Notes: generated from the letters alone by a model not told the origin. 15,253 bases of DNA from Sphingobium sp. (GCF_003248505.1 NZ_QFOA01000080.1:1-15253); one strand, 5' to 3'; counted from the first letter of the stretch, positions 1-8,103 are shown. Numbers and translations: made by a program.

Positions 1-16
1 GCCACCGAGATCGAAA

Positions 17-50
17 TCGCATGGGGTGGGGCATGCCCCACCCCATGCGA
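17..50. repeat. 34-bp perfect palindrome
   Basis: Each half is the exact reverse complement of the other; the left half is tcgcatggggtggggca and the centre is the GCATGC at 31-36. On one strand it could fold into a hairpin with a stem of 15 bp or more, very rich in G and C. It lies 23 bases past the stop of the truncated glycosyltransferase gene. It could act as a terminator for the leftward glycosyltransferase operon, although no T-run follows on either strand. A dyad protein-binding site or a recombination scar is also possible. The symmetry is read directly; the role is unknown. Confidence 0.85.
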
Positions 51-72
51 CAACCTCAATCTACACCGGAAA

Positions 73-555
73 TTACACCACGAGCGCGGACGCTAACGAT
101 GTTTCGAGACTTTCATGGAACGGCGCTATGAGCGTGAGGGCACTTCGAAAGGCCTCAAGATGTGGCTGATCGACACGCAGACCCGCAAGGCGGACATACG
201 CGACGGGGACCGACGCCAGTCTCGCTAGCATCGCTACCTCTGTCGACACATCAACCACCATCAGACTGGGGTCAGCCTCTTCGAACCAGCGACTGATCGC
301 AGCAGTCCGCAGCCTGATCCCAGGATGGCGTAAAGGTGCATAATGGAGGCTGAGCGGGCGGCTGACTTCATGGTCCAGGCCGTCGAACCCATCCTCAAGC
401 CTGTCATCGGCAAGTTCGACCCCATCCACACCATTTGCGCTGAGACCCGTCCCCAGGAGGACGACGTCTTGGTTCATTCCGCTAGCCAGTAGCATCGCTC
501 GGTCGAGGTGGCCGCGTCCATGGTGATGGACGTAGTATCCTATCGGTCCACTCAC
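73..555 (-). CDS. Glycosyltransferase, MurG/GT-B-like N-terminal part, apparently C-terminally truncated
   Basis: Encodes 160 residues if started at the GTG at 553-555, which overlaps the TGA of the preceding gene as GTGA. The frame is open further upstream, but that part only shadows the GT2 gene. The start of the protein, GPIGYYVHHHGRGHLDRA, resembles the glycine/histidine-rich nucleotide-sugar transferase start of the GT-B fold (MurG-like). The middle contains a short hydrophobic strand (SLMVVDVSTEVAMLA) and ends at APFHESLE, after which nine unrelated-looking residues precede a TAA. GT-B enzymes usually have about 350 residues and place the donor-sugar site in the C-terminal domain, which is missing here. 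No continuation is seen in another frame before the palindrome at 17-50. It is probably a non-functional remnant of the last gene of the glycosyltransferase operon, unless the short form acts with a partner. Confidence 0.7.
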   Translation of the reverse strand: MSGPIGYYVHHHGRGHLDRAMLLASGMNQDVVLLGTGLSANGVDGVELADDRLEDGFDGLDHEVSRPLSLHYAPLRHPGIRLRTAAISRWFEEADPSLMVVDVSTEVAMLARLASVPVAYVRLAGLRVDQPHLEAFRSALTLIAPFHESLETSLASALVV

Positions 556-1505
556 GCCGCGCCGTATCTGTCTCGAAGCCGGAGAGTTTCCGGCATCGGC
601 GGCCGAAGCCGCTCCTCCACGGCAATACGCCGGTCGCCATCCTGCTCCTGGCGTAGAGCACAACGCCATTCTGCGAGATCCCGCCACGCCTCCAGTGGCG
701 GCAGGTAGGGCCCGTCATCGGGACCCGCCTGCAGCCTCCGAAGGTAGTCGGCCATCCCGCCGACAGCCCGACCCACCGTTCGAGCAGACACTTCCACCCA
801 GACGTCCATTGGATGAGCGAGGTGTGCGCCCGTGGCGAGCGCAGAGGACACCAGCGCCCGGTCCTCACCTGTCTCGATGGGAGGGACGCCCCCAGCAGCT
901 ATATAGGTTGCAGCCCTTATCGCGAGGCTTGCACCCGTATGGTCGCCATGTCGCGGCGGAGGGTCGTGAGGCAAAGGATCGATCGTATCCTCGATTTCCC
1001 TCACCTCCTCCCAGTAGCTGTCGAGCATCGCTCTGAGTCGAACGACGTGCTGAGGAACAGCTTCGCTCCTATCAAGCAAGATGCGTCCTCCAACCAGGTC
1101 AGCGCCCCGACTGATGGCGGCAAGGTTCGCTGAGATCCAGTGGGAGGGCAACCGGGCGTCCGCATCAGTCGTCAGGAGGACACCCGTATCGAGGCAACTC
1201 AACCGATGAAGGCCGAGACCCATCGCCCGCCTACGTGCCGTGCCGGCGTTGGCGGTTTCAGGAGGAAAGTCGATCTCGTCTAGGTGGATGACAAGGCGGT
1301 CAGCATGCTTCTGTGCCGCTGTGCAAACCCGGTCGACCGATCCGTCGTGACTGTTGTTGACGCAGATCTGGACGTGGACAGGTGCTTCGCAGTCCTGCTC
1401 CGCTAGAGAACGAAGCAAGATAGGAAGTCGCTCTGCCTCGTTTCTGCTGGGAACGCAGACGACGAACTCTGACGTCGGCTCGGCAGCGTGCCGTCCCGAG
1501 TTCAT
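552..1505 (-). CDS. Glycosyltransferase family 2 (GT-A fold)
   Basis: Encodes 317 residues. The N-terminus has the GT2 nucleotide-binding start VVCVPSRNEAERLPILLRSL (about residues 15-34). An aspartate-rich DXD-type segment, TTDADARLPSHW, follows near residue 112, and a GEDRAL motif (about residue 217) sits where GT2 enzymes carry the ED catalytic-base motif. No membrane segment is visible, so it is probably cytoplasmic or peripheral, transferring a sugar from a nucleotide donor to an unknown acceptor. The start ATG overlaps the stop of the upstream GT4 gene as ATGA, and its own TGA overlaps the GTG of the next gene, so all three are very likely co-translated. The family assignment is firm; the substrate cannot be read from the sequence. 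Such enzymes often occur with GT4 and MurG-like transferases in small surface-glycan clusters. Confidence 0.85.
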   Translation of the reverse strand: MNSGRHAAEPTSEFVVCVPSRNEAERLPILLRSLAEQDCEAPVHVQICVNNSHDGSVDRVCTAAQKHADRLVIHLDEIDFPPETANAGTARRRAMGLGLHRLSCLDTGVLLTTDADARLPSHWISANLAAISRGADLVGGRILLDRSEAVPQHVVRLRAMLDSYWEEVREIEDTIDPLPHDPPPRHGDHTGASLAIRAATYIAAGGVPPIETGEDRALVSSALATGAHLAHPMDVWVEVSARTVGRAVGGMADYLRRLQAGPDDGPYLPPLEAWRDLAEWRCALRQEQDGDRRIAVEERLRPPMPETLRLRDRYGAA

Positions 1506-2665
1506 AGCGCAACCGGCTTTGCAGCCAGCCCTGCCAGAGGTCCTAGTGCAGCTTGAAGGACTGAGGGTCTTGCCGTTCGCGACGTCATCTGGGCCACCAG
1601 ATGTTCGTCCAGCCTCTGCCCTACCAACTGATCATAAATGCGTTCATAGCCGTCGACCATGATCTCTGCGTCGCAGGCCATCTCAGCACGCCTGCGGGCC
1701 GCTGTCCGCGAAAGCTGGATTGCCCGACGGGCGCACTCACTTAACGACATGGCGTCGTCAGGCTTGGCGATCGAACCGCAATCCGAGGTAAGAATCTCCC
1801 TCATTGCACCCCGATCGAACGCCGCTACCGGAACACCGCATGCGAGAGCCTCAGCGACTACAAGGCCGTAGGGCTCGTCCCACCGCGGGGTTACCAGAAG
1901 TGCGCGGGCACCTCCGATCAACTCGGAAAGTTCTCCATGGGCTAGATGCCCCTCGTAGACGATCTCATCACCAAGATGAGGCATGACTGCCGTCTCGAAG
2001 TATTTCCGGTCGAGGCTCGGGCCAGCGATCTTCAATTTCATGCCGAGAATCTGTGCTGCCGCGATTGCAAACTCGAGCCCTTTTTCCGGCACAATCCTAC
2101 CCTGCCAGGCGAGATAGGGTTCAGCAGCGGGCTCGGGCCTGAAGGCGAACCGGGTCAAATCGATACCGTTCATCACGACCTCGCTTCGACCGGCCACGTG
2201 CTTCCACAGCCTGCTCACGCTGTCGGACACCGATACGAACTTCGCGTTCGACGACGTGCACAGTCGGACGCCGCTTTCCAGCCAGCAGAAAGGCGGCGTG
2301 TGGAATGTCGTAACGACCGGCATCGGCAGCGTGTCAGCCATTGCCACCGGCAAGTAGTGAAGCGAGTTGTTATGCACGATGTCGAACGCGCTCCGGCGCA
2401 ACCGCTGCATTACCGAGAGGTAGGCGTGGTGCTCTTGGAAGAAGGCGATGTCCGTTGCTTCAGCCGTTCCCACGTTCAGCAACGCCGTCTCGTCGCATAT
2501 CGCCTCAAGGCCGAGGCTGCGGTCGGACTTTGTAGATGCGAAGATCGTCACGTCATGGCCGCGATCCCGCAGTGAACGCGCAAGAAGGTGAGTATGCGTC
2601 TCGAGACCGCCGGCAAAAGGCTCGGCGATGGGATGCTTCAAGTGCGCTAGAACAGCGATCCTCAT
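1502..2665 (-). CDS. Glycosyltransferase family 4 (GT-B fold)
   Basis: Encodes 387 residues starting MRIAVLAHLKHPIAEPFAGG, the typical GT-B N-terminal strand and glycine-rich loop, followed by LETHTHLLARSLRDRGHDV. The C-terminal donor domain begins with a WQGRIVPEKGLEFAI segment near residue 190 and carries the conserved retaining-transferase EX7E motif in DEPYGLVVAEALACGVPVAA. It would transfer a sugar from a nucleotide donor; the acceptor is unknown. A good ribosome binding site, AAAGAGGGG (2671-2679), lies five bases before the ATG. The gene begins 51 bases after the ankyrin gene on the same strand with no clear terminator between, so it may be read through from katE-ank, or have its own promoter in that gap. 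It overlaps the next gene by four bases. Confidence 0.88.
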   Translation of the reverse strand: MRIAVLAHLKHPIAEPFAGGLETHTHLLARSLRDRGHDVTIFASTKSDRSLGLEAICDETALLNVGTAEATDIAFFQEHHAYLSVMQRLRRSAFDIVHNNSLHYLPVAMADTLPMPVVTTFHTPPFCWLESGVRLCTSSNAKFVSVSDSVSRLWKHVAGRSEVVMNGIDLTRFAFRPEPAAEPYLAWQGRIVPEKGLEFAIAAAQILGMKLKIAGPSLDRKYFETAVMPHLGDEIVYEGHLAHGELSELIGGARALLVTPRWDEPYGLVVAEALACGVPVAAFDRGAMREILTSDCGSIAKPDDAMSLSECARRAIQLSRTAARRRAEMACDAEIMVDGYERIYDQLVGQRLDEHLVAQMTSRTARPSVLQAALGPLAGLAAKPVAL

Positions 2666-2716
2666 TCATACCCCTCTTTGTTTTCCTCGTTAGGGTTTTG
2701 TTGCGGAGGCAGAACG

Positions 2717-3292
2717 CTATTGAAGCGTGACCACCTGCGGGTTTGACATCGTCGACACTGCCGCCGGAACGGGCCCTGCAAGCAGTAGGGTCATCTCGGA
2801 ATTGCCTTGAGCGGCGGCTACCGAGCGAGCGCAGTTGCCGGCGACGTCCCGGAGCGTAGGGTTTGCTCCCGCCCGCATAAGGAGCGACGCGATGCGGGCG
2901 TGTCCCACCAGCGATGCCATCATGAGCGCAGTCTGGCCGGCATTGTTTCGCCGATCGACGTCTGCACCTGCGTCGATCAATTCCTCGGCGATCTCGTCGT
3001 AGCCCTTGAAGGCGATGCCCATGAGCGCCGTGTTTCCGCGCTTATCGTCGACGGCGTCAACCGCAGCACCATGATCGAGAAGTGCCACGGCAGTCTCAAG
3101 GTGCCCGTGGTAGGCCGCCAGAATGAGTGCCGTGTAACCGTGGCGGTCACGACCATCCACGTCAGCACCTGCAGCAAGGAGGGGAGCGACCATGTCGGTC
3201 CGGCCGATCCGGGCAGCATCAAGAAGAAGCTCCTGAATGCGTGCCGCTGATGGCAGCGGGGCGGTGCGGGCCTCAAGCATCGGCTTGGGCAT
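2717..3292 (-). CDS. Ankyrin-repeat protein, catalase-associated (AnkB-like)
   Basis: Encodes 191 residues from the ATG at 3290-3292, chosen because AAGG lies about nine bases upstream and because the longer open frame only shadows katE. Four to five ankyrin repeats fill about residues 17-160, recognisable by the repeated G-TALxxAAxxGH and LLxAGADVDxxD patterns (for example HGYTALILAAYHGHLETAVA and NAGQTALMMASLVGHARIA). There is no signal peptide, so it should be cytoplasmic. The start overlaps the 3' end of katE by 20 bases, implying translational coupling. In Pseudomonas aeruginosa an ankyrin protein, AnkB, encoded beside katB is needed for full catalase activity. By analogy this protein probably supports KatE, perhaps in folding, haem loading or stability. 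That role is inferred from position and repeats only. Confidence 0.85.
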   Translation of the reverse strand: MPKPMLEARTAPLPSAARIQELLLDAARIGRTDMVAPLLAAGADVDGRDRHGYTALILAAYHGHLETAVALLDHGAAVDAVDDKRGNTALMGIAFKGYDEIAEELIDAGADVDRRNNAGQTALMMASLVGHARIASLLMRAGANPTLRDVAGNCARSVAAAQGNSEMTLLLAGPVPAAVSTMSNPQVVTLQ

Positions 3293-5453
3293 CAAGATCA
3301 ACCTTGAGCTCCCGATCCCAGAACCGCAGCTTACGGCACGCCTCAATGAAGGCAGTGGCATCCTTCGCCGAACCCACCGGCAGGCAGCCATCGTCCAGAT
3401 CGTCCGACAGTCCGGCCTTCTCGAAAAGCGGGGCGGCATCCGGTCCGATCCCGATGAACTTGCAGTGCGCAAACGCGTCTGTGACGAAATCCTTGGAAGG
3501 CGCATCGATCGCAAGAAGGGCAGCGCCTTCCGGCGAAGGAATGACCGCCACTGCGTCGTAGAGGATGGATGGACCGCCATCGATCTTCTGCTTCGCGGGC
3601 ATCTGTGTCCCGTCCGACAGCGTCACGCCGCCGATCTTGGGGGCGACGAGCTCGTAGAGCGCGCCCTCCTTCTCGATCGCCTTGGTCAGAGCGGCGAGCA
3701 TCTTGCTATCGGAACCGTTCGTCACGAGGATGCCAACCTTCCGGCCCTCGAAACTGTCGGGACCGTTGTTGACGATGCTTAAGGCGGCCGAGGGTGGAAG
3801 TTCCGTCATGGTCGGCCGCGCGGCCGGCGCTGCTTCCGGAACCTCCATCCCCAGCCCATCCGCGACAGTCGCCGCGAGGCCTGCGTCGATGTTGACCAGA
3901 TGTGAAACTACGCGCGAACGGATTTCGACGCGCTCTACCTTCGAGAGTTCGAACACCAGGGCATCGCCGATATGCTTCTGCTCCACAGGCGTCTGGCTGA
4001 TTAGGAACTGACGCGCCTGGCTATAGTGGTCTGCGAAGCTCTCCGGCCGGATCCGCAGCTTGGGACCATCGGGCTCCGCCTCGTAGCTCCGGAACCCGCG
4101 CACAGGATCCTCGCGCGGGCCGCCGATCCCCGGACCCCAGCTGTTGGGTTCGTAGTTGGCCCGGCCAGCGCGATACTTGATCGCCATGTGACCGTCCTGC
4201 TGAAAGTGGGAAACGGGACATTTGGGCGCATTGATCGGGATGTGAGTGAAGTTCGGTCCACCCAACCGCTTCAGCTGGGTGTCGAGATAGGAGAAGTTGC
4301 GCCCCTGCAGAAGCGGATCGTTGGTGAAGTCGATACCTGGCGGGACGTGCTGGGTGCAGAATGCCACCTGCTCGGTCTCAGCGAAGAAGTTTTCGACAAC
4401 CCGGTCGAGGACGAGCCTACCTACGATGCGGACAGGAACCAGTTCCTCTGGGATGATCTTGGTCGCGTCGAGCACGTCGAAATCGAACGATTCCGCGAAA
4501 GCCTCGTCGAACAACTGCACACCGAGCTCCCATTCAGGGAAGTCGCCATTTTCGATGGCATCCCAGAGGTCCCGCCGGTGGAAGTCTGGATCAGCACCAT
4601 TGATCTTCACCGCTTCGTTCCAAACGACCGATTGCAACCCGGACTTCGGCTTCCAGTGGAACTTGACGAAGGTAGAATTCCCCTCTGCATCAAGCAGACG
4701 GAAGGTGTGAACGCCGAAGCCCTCCATGGTTCGGAATGACCGCGGGAGTGTGCGGTCCGACATGGCCCACATGACCATGTGCATGCTCTCAGGCGTCAGG
4801 CTGATGAAATCCCAGAAATTGTCGTGTGCCGTCTGCGCTTGCGGGAACGCACGGTCGGGAGCAGGCTTGGCTGCATGGATCAGGTCGGGGAACTTCATCG
4901 CGTCCTGGATGAAGAAGACCGGGATGTTATTGCCGACGAGGTCCCAGTTGCCTTCTTTCGTGTAGATTTTGACAGCAAAGCCGCGGACGTCGCGGGCTAG
5001 GTCGGGTGAGCCCTTGGACCCTGCAACCGTGGAAAACCTTACAAACGCTGGGGTCCTCTCTCCCGTGCGCTGAAACACGTCGGCGCTCGTCACATCGGAC
5101 AGGCTCTCGGTAAGCTCGAAAAAGCCATGGGCCGCATACCCTCTAGCATGCACCACTCGCTCCGGAATGCGCTCATGATCGAAGTGGAAGATCTTCTCAC
5201 GGAAATGGAAGTCCTCCAGCAAAGTGGGGCCGCGTGCGCCCTGCTTCAGGCTATTCTGATCGTCGGAAACGGGAACGCCCTGTTGTGTGGTCAGCACCTC
5301 GGTATCGCTGTCGGCCGTTTGGTGTGTTTCACCCCCATCCCCCAGTAGAAGGTCGATGCCTGCCCCAACCTGCTCTGCACCGTTTGGCCCAGACTTAGTT
5401 GGCGACTTTCCTCGTGTCTTACGCGCGACATTATTACTTGAGGACTTCGCCAT
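3273..5453 (-). CDS. katE: Catalase HPII, large-subunit haem catalase
   Basis: Encodes about 726 residues and decomposes hydrogen peroxide to water and oxygen. After a polar N-terminal extension come the distal haem histidine (RVVHARGYAAHG, H102), the distal asparagine (DLVGNNIPVFF, N175) and the proximal haem-ligand tyrosine (GRNFSYLDTQLKRLGG, Y389); their spacing matches E. coli HPII (H128, N201, Y415). A flavodoxin/amidotransferase-like domain (about residues 570-710, starting RKVGILVTNGSDSKML) is typical of clade-2 catalases. Where HPII has His392, which cross-links to the haem tyrosine, this protein has Cys (AFCTQH). The start is uncertain: ATGs at 5453 and 5459 both follow AAAAGG (5464-5469), while a further ATG at 5516 has a weaker site. 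The 5453 start gives the MAKSSSNN terminus. The gene overlaps the ankyrin gene downstream. Confidence 0.96.
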   Translation of the reverse strand: MAKSSSNNVARKTRGKSPTKSGPNGAEQVGAGIDLLLGDGGETHQTADSDTEVLTTQQGVPVSDDQNSLKQGARGPTLLEDFHFREKIFHFDHERIPERVVHARGYAAHGFFELTESLSDVTSADVFQRTGERTPAFVRFSTVAGSKGSPDLARDVRGFAVKIYTKEGNWDLVGNNIPVFFIQDAMKFPDLIHAAKPAPDRAFPQAQTAHDNFWDFISLTPESMHMVMWAMSDRTLPRSFRTMEGFGVHTFRLLDAEGNSTFVKFHWKPKSGLQSVVWNEAVKINGADPDFHRRDLWDAIENGDFPEWELGVQLFDEAFAESFDFDVLDATKIIPEELVPVRIVGRLVLDRVVENFFAETEQVAFCTQHVPPGIDFTNDPLLQGRNFSYLDTQLKRLGGPNFTHIPINAPKCPVSHFQQDGHMAIKYRAGRANYEPNSWGPGIGGPREDPVRGFRSYEAEPDGPKLRIRPESFADHYSQARQFLISQTPVEQKHIGDALVFELSKVERVEIRSRVVSHLVNIDAGLAATVADGLGMEVPEAAPAARPTMTELPPSAALSIVNNGPDSFEGRKVGILVTNGSDSKMLAALTKAIEKEGALYELVAPKIGGVTLSDGTQMPAKQKIDGGPSILYDAVAVIPSPEGAALLAIDAPSKDFVTDAFAHCKFIGIGPDAAPLFEKAGLSDDLDDGCLPVGSAKDATAFIEACRKLRFWDRELKVDLDAQADA

Positions 5454-5478
5454 GATCATCGCGCCTTTTCTAAGTAAA

Positions 5479-5504
5479 GCCGTGGGATCGGACAGAAAGG
5501 TTCC
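5479..5504 (-). promoter_or_regulatory. Possible EcfG (general stress sigma) promoter of katE
   Basis: On the minus strand GGAAC (5500-5504) is followed after 17 bases by CGGC (5479-5482), about 20 bases before the preferred katE start. Alphaproteobacterial general-stress promoters follow GGAAC-N17/18-CGTT, so the -35 part matches fully and the -10 part only in CG. If real, transcription would begin downstream of the ATG at 5516 and exclude that start. Weak evidence; a chance match is possible. Confidence 0.25.
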
Positions 5505-5565
5505 TGCCCGCTGCATTAAGAGGACCTGAAGAGCGATGAAGTCGTTCGACGTGGCGCTCGCAGTC

Positions 5566-8103
5566 CTATGGCCAAAGCGATGCGCGCGAAACGAGTTGCA
5601 TCAAGGGGGCAAAAACTAACTTCGGTTGTAACGATCCCACAATCGCCGCGCCGTCGGCGTTAGCCAGGTCGCGAACCATGCAAAGCCCGAGACGCACTGC
5701 CATGTATCGACCGCTGGTGGTTTCGAGCGTGCAGTCCCAGCGGCTATGGTTGACGTCTATGGGACGGATCTCGACGCCATGCTCCTTTGCATCCCGAACG
5801 ATTTGCGCCGGAGCGTAGAAGCCCATCGGCTGGGCGTTGAGCAGAGCGGCGCAGAACGCGTCCGGATGATGGCACTTCACCCAAGACGACGCATAGGCCA
5901 ACAGCGCAAAACTCGCTGCGTGACTCTCAGGAAAGCCATACGAGCCGAACCCTTCGATCTGCTTGAAAGTCTTTTCGGCAAATTCGCGATCGTAGCCCCG
6001 TGCGACCATTCCGCCGATCAGCTTGTCCTGAAAATGTGACACGCCTCCCGTGAGCTTGAAGGTAGCCATCGCGCGCCGGAGCAGGTCTGCCTCACTTGCA
6101 GTGAACCCGGCGCATTCGATCGCTACGCGCATCGCCTGTTCCTGAAATAAGGGCACGCCGAGCGTCTTCTCCAGCACACGTCGCAACTCCGGCGTTGGAT
6201 AGGTCACCTCCTCCTCTCCATTCCGCCGGCGGCGGTAGGGATGGACCATGTCACCTTGAATGGGACCCGGTCGCACGATGGCCACCTGGATCACGAGATC
6301 ATAGAAGGTCTTAGGCGCCATGAGCGGGATCGACGCCATCTGAGCTCGGCTTTCGATCTGAAAAACACCAAGCGTGTCGGCCCGCCGGATCATTTCGTAA
6401 GTAGCAGTATCCTCCGCCGGGATGGTGGCGAGGTCTAGGTCTACACCCTTGTCGTTGGACATGAATTCGAACGCACGCCGCAGGCAGCTCAACATGCCGA
6501 GCGCAAGGACGTCGACCTTCATAAAGCCAAGCGCGTCTATATCGTCCTTGTCCCACTCGATCACTTGGCGATCGTCCATCGCCGCAGGTTCGATTGGGAC
6601 GAGTTCATCCAGCCGATCGCGAGTGAGGACGAATCCTCCGGGGTGCTGAGAGAGGTGCCTAGGCGTGTTGATGAGTTGCCGTGCAAGATCAAGCGTGAGC
6701 GCCAGCCGTCTATCTCCCATGTCGAAGTTCAATTCTTCGGCATGCTTCTCCTCAACGCCCTCACGGCTCCAACCCCAGACCGACGACGACAGCGCGCTCG
6801 TCATGTCCTCTGACAGTCCCAGCGCCTTGCCCGCCTCGCGAACGGCGCCGCGAGCTCGATATCTGGTCACCACCGCCGTCAGCGCGCTGCGCTCGCGGCC
6901 ATACGTCTCATAGATCCACTGGATCATTTCCTCACGTCGCTCATGCTCGAAGTCGACATCTATATCTGGCGGCTCACGACGCTCGGCCGACACGAACCGT
7001 TCGAACAGGAGTTCAGAGCGAACGGGATCTATCGATGTGATTCCAAGGACGTAGCAGACCGCGCTGTTGGCTGCGGATCCACGCCCTTGGCACAGTATCT
7101 CACGCCGGCGAGCTTCAGCTACGATCGAGTGAACCGTTAGAAAGTAGGGCGCGTAATCGAGTTCCGCGATCAGACGCAGCTCGTGTTCGAGTTGCTTGTG
7201 GACCTCCGCGCTCACGCCATCTGGATATCTCAGTGGCGCCTTTTCCCAGGTAAGCCGCGCTAGCTCCTCCTGCGGCGTGCGCCCCGGCACACTAATCTCA
7301 TCGGGATACTGGTATTTCAGCTGTTCGAGACTGAAGGTGCACCGGTCTGCTATCTCGACACTCCGAGCAACGGGGTCCGTGTCCTTGAGATAGCGCCTGA
7401 AGAGCCGGTGCATCTCCGCGGCAGGCTTCAGGTGCCTATCGGAATACCGCTCCCGCCGGCCGCCAAGCTCGTCGATGGTGCACTTTTCCCGGATGCACGT
7501 CACAACGTCCTGTAGCAGCCGCCGATCGGGAATGTGATAAAGGACGTCGCCAGTTGCCACCGTGGGCACACGCGCCTTGGCGGCCATCGCTGCAAGATCG
7601 CGCAGGCGGACGGCATCACGCGGTCTGCGACGGATCGACAGCGCAAGGTAGGCCCTATCCCGGAATATACGCTTCAGCCGATGAAGCGCCGCATCCGTGA
7701 ACGCATCCGCCTGATCAGGTGCCAGGATCGCGATCAGACCCTCGCTCCATTGTTCGACATCATCCCAGTCGAGTTGGCATGCCCCCTTGCCTGCGCGCGA
7801 CTTCCCGACGCTGAGGAGTCTGCACATTCGACCATATGCTTCGCGGTCTGTCGGGTAGACCAGCACCGCCGCCCCGTCCGCCAGGTCGAGCCTGCAGCCA
7901 ATGATCGCTCTGACGCCAGTAGCCCTCTCGGCATCCCACGCACGGACGATTCCGGCCACCGAATTGCGATCGACCACTCCGATGGCATCGAGTCCGAGGG
8001 CGGCCGCCGTTGCAAAAAGCTCCTCTGGACTGGATGCGCCCCGAAGAAAGCTGAAGTGGCTCGTGACTTCTAGCTCGACATAGCCGGCATCAGCGGAAGC
8101 CAC
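5566..8103 (-). CDS. dnaE2: Error-prone DNA polymerase DnaE2/ImuC, C-terminally truncated
   Basis: Encodes 845 residues of the C-family translesion polymerase that acts with ImuA and ImuB in SOS mutagenesis. The PHP domain opens with ELEVTSHFSFLRGASSPEEL. The nucleotide-binding loop GRGSAANSAVCYVLG (about 340-354) and the catalytic aspartates of PPDIDVDFEHERR (D382, D384) and MKVDVLALG (D531) are all present. The HhH region follows (GFGSYGFPESHAASFALLAY). The protein leaves the family pattern after NADGAAIV and stops about 22 residues later, whereas family members run to roughly 1,050-1,100 residues. The OB-fold/C-terminal region is therefore missing, and the roughly 110 bases to katE cannot hold it, so this is a deletion or replacement rather than a simple frameshift. 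The start is a GTG, 30 bases after imuB, without a convincing ribosome site. Activity is uncertain, because the catalytic core is intact. Confidence 0.92.
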   Translation of the reverse strand: MASADAGYVELEVTSHFSFLRGASSPEELFATAAALGLDAIGVVDRNSVAGIVRAWDAERATGVRAIIGCRLDLADGAAVLVYPTDREAYGRMCRLLSVGKSRAGKGACQLDWDDVEQWSEGLIAILAPDQADAFTDAALHRLKRIFRDRAYLALSIRRRPRDAVRLRDLAAMAAKARVPTVATGDVLYHIPDRRLLQDVVTCIREKCTIDELGGRRERYSDRHLKPAAEMHRLFRRYLKDTDPVARSVEIADRCTFSLEQLKYQYPDEISVPGRTPQEELARLTWEKAPLRYPDGVSAEVHKQLEHELRLIAELDYAPYFLTVHSIVAEARRREILCQGRGSAANSAVCYVLGITSIDPVRSELLFERFVSAERREPPDIDVDFEHERREEMIQWIYETYGRERSALTAVVTRYRARGAVREAGKALGLSEDMTSALSSSVWGWSREGVEEKHAEELNFDMGDRRLALTLDLARQLINTPRHLSQHPGGFVLTRDRLDELVPIEPAAMDDRQVIEWDKDDIDALGFMKVDVLALGMLSCLRRAFEFMSNDKGVDLDLATIPAEDTATYEMIRRADTLGVFQIESRAQMASIPLMAPKTFYDLVIQVAIVRPGPIQGDMVHPYRRRRNGEEEVTYPTPELRRVLEKTLGVPLFQEQAMRVAIECAGFTASEADLLRRAMATFKLTGGVSHFQDKLIGGMVARGYDREFAEKTFKQIEGFGSYGFPESHAASFALLAYASSWVKCHHPDAFCAALLNAQPMGFYAPAQIVRDAKEHGVEIRPIDVNHSRWDCTLETTSGRYMAVRLGLCMVRDLANADGAAIVGSLQPKLVFAPLMQLVSRASLWP

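Noticed and set aside
1946..2575. Open frame of 209 residues on the plus strand opposite the GT4 gene
   Set aside because: Antisense shadow in high-GC DNA; the minus-strand product has clear GT4 motifs and this one has none.
3293..3580. Longer N-terminus for the ankyrin protein
   Set aside because: These codons overlap the conserved C-terminal katE domain in another frame, look Arg/Ser-rich, and the internal ATG at 3292 has a ribosome site.
5517..5640. Frameshifted remainder of dnaE2 before katE
   Set aside because: None of the minus-strand frames here resembles the DnaE2 C-terminus and the space is far too short.
6985..7020. Clustered GTTC/GAAC motifs inside dnaE2 as a second SOS box
   Set aside because: The half-sites are spaced by 5 or 8 bases rather than 7 and lie deep within coding sequence.
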